Shown here one piece after another: positions 24,941 to 37,270 of a DNA stretch of 64,000 nucleotides; the stretch's first letter is position 1, and each line of letters begins with the position of its first letter. Position numbers and translations under genes: made by a program. The notes under the pieces are model-generated. The model ran no database searches, was not told the DNA's origin, and was given only the letters and a program-made list of their open reading frames with translations. Origin of the DNA: Rutidosis leptorrhynchoides. Its lineage: Eukaryota > Streptophyta > Magnoliopsida > Asterales > Asteraceae. The stretch is from the NCBI RefSeq assembly GCF_046630445.1, contig NC_092341.1, positions 220,470,001 to 220,534,000 on the forward strand, in the 5' to 3' direction.

Positions 24941-24978
24941 TTTTTTTAAAGCCTTTCCTTTAAAGGTAGCATTCTTAA

Positions 24979-25063
<85 letters not shown>

Positions 25064-26226
25064 ATTATTATTATTACTACTAATATCATTATAAGTATTA
25101 TTATTAATATCATTAAGATTATTAGTGTTAATAACACTATGTTATTATGAGAATTATCATTTTTATCAAAACTATCATTTTTTACTTTTATTAGTAAGAT
25201 TATCAAAATTTTAAAAATTATTATTACTATCATTATTATTATTAGTATTATTTTATGTGTATTATTATTATTACTAATATTATCATTATTATTAATGATT
25301 ATTATTATTATAAAACAACATGTTATTCATTATCTTTATTATTATCATTCTATCAAACAAATACTTATATGAAACATATATACAAAGTATATATAAATAT
25401 ATAACAATTGAAATAATATATATATTATTAATGTCAATACATCATTTGTTCGATTACAAGTATATGTGTTAATATATATAACTGATATAGGTTCGTGAAT
25501 CCAAGGCCAACCCTACACTTGTTCAATGTCGTCATATGTATTTTTACTACCAAATACAGTATTGTGAGTTTCATTTACTCCCTTTTTAATTGCCCGTGCA
25601 ATATATATTTTTGGGTTGAGAATACATGCGCTGCTTTTATGTTTGACGAAATAGACACAAGTACTTAAAATATATTCTACGTTGAGTTGTACCACTTTGC
25701 ATATATTCCCTAATAGCTTGGTAACTAATATTTACATGTTGGAAGAACATGTAAGCGCGAATCCTATTGATAGATCTATCGGGTTTGACCATCCCGACCG
25801 GGCTTGTCGCTCTAGTATCGTAAACGGTTGCATAGTACTTCGTTTTTACTACACTTGGTACAGTGTAGGGAGATTTAATAATAAAAGGAATATACCACAT
25901 TAATTGTTAAGTATGGCTACCGAAGCGCTTAACAACTTATAGAATACTTTTATACACTTGCGAGTGTACATATATTTATAAACAGAAATCTTGTGGTCTA
26001 TTAATATATTGAAATGATTGTTATGATAAACCTATGAACTCACCAACCTTTTGGTTGACACTTTTAAGCATGTTTATTCTCAGGTATGAAATAAATCTTC
26101 CGCTGTGCATTTGCTCATTTTAAAGATATTACTTGGAGTCATTCATGGCATATTTAGGTCAGTATCTCGCAATGGGACCAGATGTTGATGACTTCTTCAA
26201 GGTGGATTAGGACGGGTTGTTAAAGT

Positions 26227-26238
26227 TGGTATCAGAGC
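26227..26238 (+). other. Primer-binding site, initiator tRNA-Met type (LARD)
   Basis: TGGTATCAGAGC starts two bases after the 5' LTR, the standard primer site of many plant LTR elements. Confidence 0.88.
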
Positions 26239-26603
26239 GTTGGTCCTAGCGAAGCAGGTCTTGCATTAGTGTGTCTAACTGATAGTTGTTAGGATGCATT
26301 AGTGAGTCTGGACTTCGACCTTAGCTGCATATTATAAGTATTGTTTATCATTCCTGGTGGAAAATTTCCTGCTTATCATTCCTAAGTCTAGACACAACTT
26401 CCTGCACTTATTTCGTAGATAGTTTATAGATAAATTTATATCCTAGCGTATCTGTTATTGTAAACTTTGCCTGACAGTTTCCGAAAGTTCCTCCGTAATC
26501 TACGGGATTTTCTATATTATATATAGGTATTGTATGTAATTAGAATATCATCCGATATTCGAAAATCATTTCATATCGAAAATTCTCTATCCGACCGTAC
26601 AAG

Positions 26604-27188
26604 ATGGAACTCACAACTAGTTCAAGTTCTTCGGATTCCGACAGCTATTCCGATATAGATTCCCACTCGAGCTCCTAAATCAGCGTAACCGGAATGGATC
26701 AACCACTTAGCCATCACCTATTTTGGATGAAATGGGGATGGGTTCGTAGTCGACTTAATCAATGGAGACAAGAAGAAGGCGATCCTTTCCACCCACCAAC
26801 CTGCAATCTTGGCGAAGAACCTGAAGCACTTACAGGCGAACCAGTTCGAAACACCATTTTTAGTCTCATCACCAGGATAGCTCGTCACGATTATCTTCTA
26901 TCTAAAATTTTAAACCTTATTCTTCCGCTCGTTCCGACCGACAATCATCTAGGAATAATATAAGAAATTAACGAACTTCGCGCTTGAGTAATCAATTTGG
27001 AGAATATGGTGCAAAACTTAACAGCTTCAACAATATCACCGGCACCTACAGTACCATCAATAACAGCACCAGTACCATCAACAATCCATGCCTCAACATC
27101 TCATTCTGTACCTCGAGTATAATCATCATTCTACGTACCGTTCTACATCAATTGTCTTCGTTCTTCATGGAGATTATGTAATCTCTAA
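26604..27188 (+). pseudogene. LARD internal ORF of unknown function, with stops
   Basis: A single frame of about 195 codons from ATG 26604 to TAA 27188, with four internal stops (near 26676, 26961, 26988 and 27120) and no frameshift. The N-terminus is Ser/Asp-rich. The middle has a Trp-rich block (WMKWGWVRSRLNQW), then EPEALTGEPVRNTIFSLITR. A heptad-like, Leu-rich region that could form a coiled coil follows, then a Thr/Ser/Pro-rich tail. I do not recognise a named domain. It lies where gag would be, so a gag-derived or trans-packaging protein is possible, but this is inference. Confidence 0.5.
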
Positions 27189-28169
27189 TGTTTTAGAGAT
27201 TATATATTCTTGTTCTAACGGTAAATCAAATGAGTCTAATATCATATTGACTCGTTAAATCCATGATTACATCTGAAGAAAATATATATGTATGTATATT
27301 TTCATAAAGATTGTAATTAAAAATTCATTTGTACAAACTGTTAATGATGAGAATATTTTAATAGGTAGGTAATACCCGAAGAATATTTGGGTTTCACATT
27401 AATAAGTTACACTGTACATTTTTCAGATCTGATTCAACAGTCATTTACTATCCTACTTACATCCACAGATATACGAATCTATTCACCATAGAATAACCAT
27501 TTTCATTCAATTTCATATTTGGATTTTGACTTATCAGAATCCAACAAGTGGCATAATTAAGAAAACATTGGACAAAAATAAAATTTGTTAGAAACAAACA
27601 AATTAACTATGAGAAATTCTGTTAAGAATCCACGCTAACTGTTCCTAGCTAACTGGTTACATTTTATTTATCGCAATTTACATTCTCGCAATTTTATTTA
27701 TCGTCATTTAATTTTTGTTATTTATTTTACGCACTTTAAATATCGGGACACGTATACAAAGTTTTGACATATCATATTGACGCATCTATATATATTATTT
27801 GGAATAACCATAGACACTCTATATGCAGTAATGCTTGAGTTAGCTATACAGGGTTGAGGTTGATTCTACAATAATATATATACTTTGAGTTGTGATCAAG
27901 TCTGAGACATGTACACGGGTCACGATACATATTAATTAATTCGAATATTATATATTAAACTATATATGAATTATTGAATTGCTAACTGTGGACTATTAAC
28001 TGTGGACTACCAACATTGGACAATTAAAATGAATTAAAATATTGATTATAACATATGAAATTAAATATTTCTTCAAGTTTGCCACTTGATTTCATCTTAA
28101 ACAATCTTTTGTATCTTGACGATTACCATCTCCGTTCAAACCCTTCGATATTCTTAAAAACCCTCGGTT
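27189..28169. other. LARD internal non-coding region
   Basis: AT-rich sequence without a recognisable gene or repeat, between the internal ORF and the poly(A)-binding-protein fragment. Confidence 0.5.
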
Positions 28170-28405
28170 TGATAACCGATGATCCAGATTCGTTAACTTT
28201 GAAAATGCTGATGAAGCAGCATGTTGTAGATGGTCTTAATGGCCAAAAGTTGATGATAAAGAATGGAACGCTCGATAGAAAATTTGGTGCTGAAAAACGG
28301 ATTGAGCTAACCACGAAGGAGACCAAGGACAAATACAAGGACCAAACCCTATATTCAAAGAATTCAGGTAATTCTGAATCCGATGAAATCTTTAGAAAAT
28401 ATCTT
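28170..28405 (+). pseudogene. Captured poly(A)-binding protein fragment (RRM2 end to RRM3 start), LARD copy
   Basis: Reading with two frame changes, the sequence gives FVNFENADEAA (28189 onward), then DGLNGQKL, then DDKEW. Further on come a degraded stretch, IELT, and TKETKDKYKDQTLYSKNSGN, ending SDEIFRKYL. Plant PABPs have FVNFENADDAA...LNGxKFDDKEWYVGxAQKKSERE...KEAADKYQ..NLYIKNLDDSxxDEKL at the same place, in the same order and nearly the same spacing. The poly(A)-binding protein binds mRNA tails. This piece is far too short and broken to work. It is a gene fragment in the internal region of the LARD element. Confidence 0.68.
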
Positions 28406-29679
28406 ACTTCGAACTCATGATAAAATCTTGCGAAAAATTTTTCTTCATCAACTTTCGAACTTAGAAATTCCAAAATATCATCATAAATATCCTCGATATT
28501 TCTGAAGATATTTTCATAAGTATTCTTGTCCGAAATTATATACCTCTTCGTGCTTTCTGTATTTCATCGGAAACTTCTGTAAAATCTAAGTATAATTACG
28601 AATGAATTCTGGAGAAGTGTTAAGAATTTGAGCATGAGTTAGTATAATATAATGACACTTGGCCAACGTGATTATATTACAGTAAGTCATGCTGAAAGTT
28701 CTAATGAAATATGATGATTCACAGATCATAACGTCATCATGTGCCATGTTACACGACTCGAACATTCTGTTTCACCTTCGAACATATCAATAAAATGTAT
28801 TATTGATAGTTCTATCCTCAGTGAATCTGGTAATTTGACAAGTCAAATCGTGAGAATACGTTCCTTCATGCTTAGAATGTTACAATCATTCGAAACTCCA
28901 TACTTACGAATTCTGGACCATTACTCGCTTTACTAGAGGTCGAGAAGAGAATAAAAAGGCAAAGAGCTCCGAAACATAAGGGAAGATATAAAACTTGACA
29001 ACAACACAGAAATTACAAACCGTGGATATTAATACGAATAGCAATATAAAGACACGGTAGAATTAAGAATAGTATCACCCCAAGGTAATAGTAGAAGTAA
29101 ACAGATTCTTCTGGTGGAAGATTAAAAAAAAAGGATGACAGAAATGATAATTAGGAAAATATCAAGGATTAGAACTGGATGAAGCATTTTTACAATCTTT
29201 TAGAAGTAAGAATTAAGAAAGAAAGTATAGGAGTGATGAAAATAATGGAACGGAAGGGTTTAATTTATAATGAAAATATCAGCTGTAGCAATCAAGACAG
29301 ATGACTACATTTAATTAAAAAGATCCTAATTTCCTTAAATTCCAAAGACTTATATCTTATTTAGATTTCGAAGATTTCATTAATCCCTTGAATTCCGGAA
29401 ATTCAACCAATACAACGTCAAAAGATTAGACGCACCTTATTTTCTAAATTCAAACGTGACAACTTCAAAAGTTAAGACGAGCTTTATTTTCTAGATTCAC
29501 TCTTTAAGTGATAACTTCATTCGTACGCTTCGAGAAATCAAATTGTTTTATCCTTATTACTCAATGGTGATAAAAAAAAATTTATTTATCAACCCATATA
29601 CGTCAGGAAAACATTCTTATTGTTAACCATGACCACCTCGATCAAATTTCGGGATGAAATTTCTTTAACAAGTAGGTAC
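28406..29679. other. LARD 3' internal region and pre-LTR tract
   Basis: No gene seen. It ends with tttcgggatgaaatttcttt (29647-29666), a conserved-looking sequence before the 3' LTR of this class, and aacaagtaggtac directly before TGTGACGACC. Confidence 0.55.
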
Positions 29680-29844
29680 TGTGACGACCCGGAAATTTTT
29701 GACCAAATTTAAACTCAATCTTTATATGATTTCGATAAGATAAACAAAGTCTGTAATGTTGAGTCTCAAAAATTTTGAACTGTTTCATATATTCAATTGA
29801 ACTTCGACTACTCTCAACGATTCACGAACCACTATTTGTAAAAT

Positions 29845-29936
<92 letters not shown>

Positions 29937-30511
29937 ACAATTTGAAATATAATTTGAAATATTATATATTGTAATTATTAGAATTAACTATGTAAAATAA
30001 TAATAATATATAATTTAAAAAGTATCTACATATATAAATAAAGTATATAAAATATATATTTTATGATTTCTAAGTTATTTAGTGAACAACGGTAACGCTC
30101 AATTGTCATATTGATTGATAATAAACGAGTTAAAAAGAAACTTATGTAATTTTAAAATAAACGGTGATTCGAAAATGAGTTTTATAAATTTTAGGCTTAT
30201 TAATAATATAATTAGAAGTTGTTTATTAAATTTTAAAACTTTTTATATTTTACTTGGGGTTGGGAGTGAATAATTAATGTAATTTTTATTTAATAGTTAA
30301 TGACCGAATTTTATACCATAATAACCAAAATAAATAAATATAATTAATTTAAAAATATGAGATTTTTCTGAACACTTTTATCCGCCACTTATTAACAACG
30401 GAGTACGATATAATACCCGTGAAACCGTCGGCAGAAGACTGTTGTCTGTGCACATTTCTTAATTTGTGATATGAGATGTATATTATAATATTAATAAACT
30501 ATATTTCTATC

Positions 30512-30593
<82 letters not shown>

Positions 30594-32020
30594 GTAATGT
30601 AATCATATACATACATATTTACACTCCTAGCTCAATCACTTAGATCAATCATCACCAAAACAACCGGCCACCACCGTCGTGAATCAACCATCGCCACCAC
30701 CACTTCACCATCCTCACCGCCGCCATCTCTGCCACTCTCTCTCTTGTTTTTTTAGAAAACCACCATAAACGAAGAGCAATCATCACCTTTCACCATCTTT
30801 CTTTAAGGATCAAAACCACACCACAACCATAATCCTTGTTGACGATTGCTACTGCAGCCGTAAACCATCACACAAACCATGATCACCACCACAAAACACC
30901 ACTCTCTCTTCTCCCTCTCTCTTTTCTTCTCCGTGACATCCATCATTCCACCACCAATTTTCATTTATGATTCTATCCGTGAACCTTCATCACCATCTTA
31001 CAGTCGCCACCCACAACCACCCTAAACCACCGGTCACCACATAACCGTTAGAGTCCAGTTCACTACAGGTGCACGATACCTTGTTTTTACTTTAGTTTTC
31101 TAACAATAAACTGCTGCAACCTTTTCTGTTTTGTCCGATAAAACTCCACTACAAAACACACACATAAACGCTCGACTGCAACAGCTACTAGTTCTTGTCT
31201 CTGCTACAGCAACCTCGATGATGATGGTGAAGTTGATGAATGAGAGTGATAATAAAGGTGATCATAATATTATTGAGATGATGATGACGTAAATTACGAA
31301 GTTAATGATAAATTGATATTGTGACTATGATACATATGGTGATGAGATGATAATAAAAACGGGATGATGTACATGATCATGATGATGAAATATGGTGACG
31401 GTTAATAAGACGATGATTAAGTATGATTATGATAATAATAATTTATGTAAGAATATAAAGATGATGATGTTATGATCGTGATAAGATGATGATGGTGAAA
31501 TAGTTACGATAATGATGATGAAGTATTAACAAGAATGTTGAAGATGATGGAAGATTATTATGATCAAGAAAATGTTAAATGGGTTTTGATTAATTAAAGA
31601 AGGAAAACAGAAAATGGGTATAAATAAATTAAGTCAGAAGTTAACTCAGGAAAAATGAAAGGGAGCAGCTGGTTAAGGCATGTGTTGGGGAACAAGAGGT
31701 CTTGAGTTCGAACCTTGGAGGCGACAGTTTATTTATTCATTTTTAATATAGCAGCTCATCATTTAAGGCCCAACATCCATAAGCCCATCCAATTTTACAT
31801 CCAAATGGGCTGCCTGATTTTGTTGGCCTGTTTATATTTATGAAGAAGAAGAAACAGACAGAAATGCTAGTTAAATAAAATTAGGATCCTAAGAATTTGA
31901 GAAAAGTAACAGACAGATGGACGGTTTGAAGTGTTTGTGTGTAACGAGAGGTCATGGGTTCGAGCCCGGACTGGGGCAATTATTTTTTTAAAGCCTTTCC
32001 TTTAAAGGTAGCATTCTTAA

Positions 32021-32102
<82 letters not shown>

Positions 32103-33288
32103 GTTGTTGTTGTTATTATTATAATAATTATTATTATTACTACTAATATCATTATAAGTATTATTATTAATATCATTAAGATTATTAGTGTTAATAACAC
32201 TGTGTTATTATGAGAATTATCATTTTTATCAAAACTAGCATTTTTACTTTTATTAGTAAGATTATCAAAATTTTAAAAATTATTATTACGATCATTATTA
32301 TTATTAGTATTATTTTATGTGTATTATTATTATTACTAATATTATCATTATTATTAATATGATTATTATTATTATAAAACAACATGTTATTCATTATCTT
32401 TATTATTATCATTCTATCAAACAAATACTTATATGAAACATATATACAAAGTATATATAAATATATAACAATTGAAATAATATATATATTATTAATATCA
32501 ATACATCATTTGTTCGATTACAAGTATATGTATTAATATATATAACTGATATAGGTTCGTGAATCCAAGGCCAACCCTACACTTGTTCAATGTCGTCATA
32601 TGTATTTTTACTACAAAATACAGTATTGTGAGTTTCATTTGCTCCATTTTTAATTGCTTGTGCAATATATATTTTTGGACAGAGAATACGTGCGCTGCTT
32701 TTATGATTGATGAAATAGACACAAGTACTTAAAATATATTCTACGTTGAGTTGTACCACTTTGCATATCTTCCCTAATAGCTTGGTAACTAATATTTACA
32801 TGTTGGAAGAACATGTAAGCGCGAATCCTGATGATAGATCTATCGGGTTTGACCACCCCAACCGGGCTAGTCGCTCTAGTATCGTAAACGGTTGCATAGT
32901 ACTTCGTTTTTACTACACTTGGTACAGTGTAGGGAGATTTCATAATGAAGGGAATATGCTATATTAATTGTTAAGTATGGTTACCGAAGCGCTCAACAAC
33001 TTATAGAATACTTTTATACACTTGCGAGTGTACATATATTTATAAACGGAAATCTTGTGGTCTATTAATATATTGAAATGATTGTTATGATGAACCTATG
33101 AACTCACCAACCTTTTGGTTGACACTTTTAAGCATGTTTATTCTCAGGTATGAAAGAAATCTTCCGCTGTGCATTTGCTCATTTTAAAGATATTACTTGG
33201 AGTCATTCATGGCATATTTAGGTCAGTATCTCGCAATGGGACCAGATGTTAATGACTTCGTCCAGGTGGATTAGGACGGCTTGTTAAA
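29680..33288 (+). repeat. LARD 3' LTR
   Basis: An uninterrupted 3609-bp LTR. It preserves the empty sites of both the Athila-1 and solo-LTR insertions, which is how those boundaries were fixed. It includes AT runs (about 29849-29932 and 30517-30581), tRNA-like cassettes (about 31660-31730 and 31900-31978) and a (TTA)n tract from about 32022. Confidence 0.92.
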
Positions 33289-33293
33289 TTTAT

Positions 33294-33317
33294 AGTCGAT
33301 ATGAACGGGGCATTTCA
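33294..33317 (+). mobile_element. Right piece of the older LTR
   Basis: A short tail that resumes the LTR interrupted at 1675 and ends in catttca at 33317. The following text (gtttgcgtcg) is not a tRNA primer site, which suggests a solo LTR abutting the LINE-like frame. The apparent ATG at 33301 belongs to this LTR tail, not to the gene that follows. Confidence 0.5.
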
Positions 33318-34649
33318 GTTTGCGTCGAAAGATAGTGTTGTGAATGTCGCAGAATTATTTGGTGAGGTTATTGATGTGGCTTGTTTCTCTACGAATATGG
33401 GTAGCGTCGGTTTTTTCTTTGCTTTCGTCAAATCGACGAAAGTGAAGCATATTCATGATCTTGTCGTCACAGATTTGGGGGATAAAAAGTGTTCGAGATG
33501 TGATGTTTGGGCTTCCGAAGTAATGGGTCTTGATAGTTTAAATCGTATCCTTTCTCGTTCTTTTGATCAACGTTTGCTTGAAGCGACTAATTGATTTGTG
33601 GTTTCTAGTGGGTCTTGGGTAGGCATTGATTTGAATCCTAATGATTCGATAAATTCGAATAAGACACCTGCTCCCACGGTTTATGATTCACTATTCGTTT
33701 CGGTGAACGTAAAGTTAAACAGAACGGTTGGAGTTAGTGTTCCTTTGGTGACAGATTCGGTGATAGAACCCGTTGTGACTGAAACAGTTTTAGGGGCGCA
33801 TGTTCAGGTTGATCGAGGTAGGGTAGAAGTTTTGGATGCTCAAGATTTTCCCCTACGATTTGGCTCTTTATCATTCGATATTTATAAGCATAGGAATTCG
33901 TTAGCTTAAAAGGCAGGGAACATTGAAAATACTATGGGTAATGTATCTTCTTTAATTAGATGGGCCTTCTTTAAATAAGCCTTCATGTGATGCAGGTGTT
34001 GAATTACATGTGGTTGACGTTGTTGACTTGGTGAAGCTAGATTCTTTTGATGTGTCGGATTCGAATGATGACAACATTACGTTTGCGGTTATGTTGGATC
34101 GTTTAAAGAAGGAGAAAAAGAAAAAGAAGGAAGAAGGAAGAATTGTTGGCAAAAAGAAAAGTTGAATCGAACGATGAATTGCCAAAACCGATTTTGATTG
34201 GTCGTAGTGGAAGATGTTATTGTTATTGCGAGGTTTCGTCTTGTGACGGTTTTTGTAAAGCGTGGTTTATTTTGAATAAGGACGTTTCAAAATATTTACT
34301 TAGCGAAGTTAACCTGAGGTCAAGAAAGAAGGCGATCGAGGCTTCCAAATTGGGTGCTTATAAGCTTATATATAACATCGACGACTTGGATTACGGGGAC
34401 GCAATTCAAAACTTGTTTATGGGCCATCAAGATGGAAGAGATGGTGGCTCATCGGCATTTGGGAGAGAAAATATGTCCGCGGAGGCTTTCGCGGAATTCG
34501 ATGTTATGATGAAACGGTTGGCAGAGGATAGCTTACAGAGTGATGGATCTGTTAACGTGTTATCTTACAAAATTAAGAATCGATCCGGGACCAATTCTTT
34601 AAAAGAGACGGTCAATGGTAAATTGAAAAGGGCAGGTCCTCGAGGTTGA
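33318..34649 (+). pseudogene. Broken LINE ORF1-like coding sequence
   Basis: A coding-like stretch with an in-frame TGA near 33592, another stop at 33907 and a frame change before 34143. The first part (ASKDSVVNVAELFGEVIDVACF) resembles the RRM-like/DUF4283 nucleic-acid-binding region of plant L1-type LINE ORF1 proteins. The last part (34143-34649) has a Cys-rich segment, CYCYCEVSSCDGFC, and then Lys/Arg-rich sequence. No reverse transcriptase follows. The similarity is by pattern only, and an unrelated host pseudogene remains possible. The ATG at 33301 belongs to the adjoining LTR. Confidence 0.42.
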
Positions 34650-34919
34650 TTGTTATGGCCCGTCTTTTTTTCTTCACTTGGTTTCGTTCCTGTATTTTCG
34701 TCTACTATTCAGTTTCTTATTTGGTTAATATGTTTTGTAATAATTTTTATCGGGATGCTAGGGACGCTCGCCTAGTATAATTTTCTGTTTAGTTGGTTGC
34801 TTTCTAGGCACGAGTTTTCCCGTTTTTCCCCTTATATTTGTATTCTTGTTGAGGGGTTTTTCCTTTGAAAAACGACCTCGTTTTTATTTGAGTATTCGTT
34901 TTTCGCAAAAAAAAGTTAC
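34650..34919. other. T-rich 3' flank of the LINE-like frame
   Basis: T-rich, without reading frames of note. It could be the 3' untranslated part of the LINE-like element. No poly-A tail or target duplication was found. Confidence 0.35.
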
Positions 34920-34922
34920 AAA

Positions 34923-35325
34923 CAGACTATATACTTTCTCAAATGTCCCGATGCTCCTCGTATACTTATTTTTGTCTCATGTCGGCTATATACTTTCAAA
35001 AAGTGTACCGATGTCGCCAACTATACTTATTTTACCTGTAACGAAAATAATTGATGACGTGGCTTCTAAGTAGTCATTACACAACGGTGATACATCGGAA
35101 TAAAAACCAAAAGTATATAGCCTGCATCGGAACACTACTGAAAGTATATTACCTATTTGTAGCTATATAAAATGAAAAAAAAAAAAGTTAGATAATTAAC
35201 TTTACCGGTTTAACTGGTAACTGATAACGAAATATTGACATTGGTACACTTTCTGAAAATACATAGCCGACATGAGACAAAATTGAGTATATGAGCGACA
35301 TTAACACATTTGAAAATGTAAATAA
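34923..35325. mobile_element. Foldback or MITE-like element with long inverted ends
   Basis: The left end (about 34926-35025) and right end (about 35236-35322) are inverted copies, with the shared block ttttgtctcatgtcggctat and then ctttc.aaaagtgtacc. A shorter unit, ctatatactttc...cgatg, recurs in direct and inverted orientation near 34927, 34987, 35093 and 35123. There is no coding capacity. The target duplication is unresolved. Confidence 0.6.
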
Positions 35326-35825
35326 AGAAATTTTTTTAAGTGCCTAAAATATATCTTGATCGCATTGCGGAATTAAAAAAATCAACATCTTGGATAATGT
35401 TTTCCATCATAAGATACGAGTCTAGTAACTATGAAACCGTTGCTAAACCATCTAATATGCGTTTATTATCATTATTATTACTATTACTATTACTATTACT
35501 ATATAAATATAAATTGGTGGAAGGATAAAGAGTCATTTTTGCGTTTTAAAACTTAAAATAAAATATCATTTGGTATCATTTTGTTAGGGTGATAAATCTA
35601 CTTAACTTTTTGATATGTCTACTTTTTATGGAACATTTGTTTGTTTAGTCACATGAAAATAAGTGGATTTATCAAATACCTAGTAAAAATATTATCTTCA
35701 AAAACTTTTTAGATTTTTTAAACTCATGATTTGAAAATTAATTTCCGTTTGCTACTTAACGTGAATTGCACGTGGTCATTGTTTTCTGTGCAACTGTCAT
35801 TTTGTGTTGTTTGTATTTTATAAAA

Positions 35826-35957
35826 TGGGACTGATTCGTACACCACCAGAAATTATCCATACACCACTAAATATGTTTTAGAGGGTTGTACAGTACAACA
35901 CTGTATTGCATATTTAGTGGTGTATGGATAATTATGGTGGTGTACGAATAATCACCC
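35826..35957. mobile_element. 132-bp MITE with a 9-bp target duplication (Mutator-like)
   Basis: The inverted ends are about 47 bp: attcgtacaccacca and attatccatacaccactaaa on the left, and their complement on the right. The flanking duplication is tttataaaa at 35817-35825 and 35958-35966. Nine-base duplications are typical of Mutator-like elements. Confidence 0.75.
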
Positions 35958-35966
35958 TTTATAAAA

Positions 35967-36401
35967 GTTTGTTACATTTTATTTGATTTATAGCTTTTAG
36001 ATTTTTACTTTTATAATTACATATTCTTTTAAGATTTTTATAACAATAACTCTTAATTATTGTTAACGTACATAAATGGATAGTTTTAACAATTACTACT
36101 ATTGTTTTGTGTAAGCATTTTAAAATACAAATTTACGTGTGCTTGGTTATTTAAATTATAGAAAATTAAATTACGCGGATTCCGTAGTTTAGTTGATTTT
36201 TATTTTATTTTATTTTATTTTTGTTAAGCACAATGCGAGAATTTTTTTTAACGAAAAACACATAGTTTTGTACAATAATAACCATTTCTCCTATAATAAC
36301 GCACGAGTAATCATAAATGCTAGCTAGTTTTTATACTTAAGGGCCTATTTACCAAAGCCTTAATAGGTTGTGTGTCCAAAATTCTTATTCGATCAGTTAT
36401 T
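35967..36401. other. Intergenic, no feature
   Basis: AT-rich sequence between the MITE and the gag-only Copia element. Nothing supported. Confidence 0.5.
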
Positions 36402-36406
36402 CCTTT

Positions 36407-36800
36407 TGTTGGGAAATTACGGTCTCACTAATTCCCACCACCCAGCCCAACAATAATAGTAAAGAAATAAGAACAATACACAACACAAGATTTAACGTGG
36501 AAACTCCAAAACAGGAGAAAAACCACCGGCCCCCAAAGAGAGAAATACACTATATCACAAATTGTTACAATGATATAGACGACTCTCTTAAGCCAACTAC
36601 ACTCTCCAAAATATTTAACTAATACAACTCTCAAACAAGGGTAAGAAAGAAAGAAATAATCAAATACTTAAAGTGTATTGATTGGTGCGATTTGGAATGA
36701 AGACTTAGCCCCTCTTATATAACCAAGTCACTCACCCCTCACATCTTCCTCCCACCAATGTGGGATAAACATATCTTCTACTAGCCAAAATAAACCAACA
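36407..36800 (-). repeat. Gag-only Copia 3' LTR
   Basis: Begins TGTTGGGAAATTACGGTCTC and ends AAATAAACCAACA. Identical to 38347-38740 as far as I can read. Confidence 0.95.
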
Positions 36801-36816
36801 AATCTCCACCTTTTGG
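36801..36816 (-). other. Polypurine tract of the gag-only Copia
   Basis: Minus strand aaaaggtggagatt, abutting the 3' LTR. Confidence 0.8.
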
Positions 36817-37270
36817 ATAGAAGAAGATAACCATGCTTCCACATTGCAAGGATAACCGATGTAGACGCTTCCTCGACGACAACTTCAAGATCCTCATCTT
36901 CATGCCGTTGACATTATCTCCCAAGAGACAAAACTTGCATCTTCATCGAACATTGTCTAAACCGACAATCATTGTCATCACAGACAATCATAACTCTTAA
37001 CAAGAATTATCATACTCCACCATAAAGAGTATAGCACTTAGAATATCGCATTCCAAGCATTTCACCTCGGCACATGTTGTTGAACAACCAGCTGAAACTT
37101 TATGGTGCAACTTCCCTGTTTGGCTTTCCCGAAAGTCCCATCAGCTACAACATCAGTTTCCACCACACAACCTGCATCAACGCCAAACCAATGCCCATGT
37201 GTAATTGTGGAACCGCTAACGAACATCCCTTTCCACGGTGGCGCGGACACACCATGAGGATGACGTGACT

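Larger units (their letters stand above)
23734..26224 (+). repeat. LARD 5' LTR, segment 3
   Basis: It matches 30780-33288 of the 3' LTR throughout. It contains two tRNA-like cassettes (24620-24690 and 24860-24940) and a (TTA)n tract. It ends ttgttaaa at 26224. The 73-residue open frame at 25682-25903 recurs at 32746-32967 only because the LTRs are duplicates. Confidence 0.88.

Noticed and set aside
25682..32967. 73-codon frame conserved at 25682-25903 and 32746-32967
   Set aside because: Inside duplicated LARD LTRs. Similarity is LTR identity, and the opposite strand is also open.
33301..33594. ATG-initiated host gene starting at 33301
   Set aside because: The first codons belong to the end of an LTR. 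The frame is broken at 33592, and what follows resembles a LINE ORF1.
37062..37250. Second ORF downstream of gag in the gag-only Copia
   Set aside because: 62 codons, no recognisable protease or integrase motif, and open on both strands.
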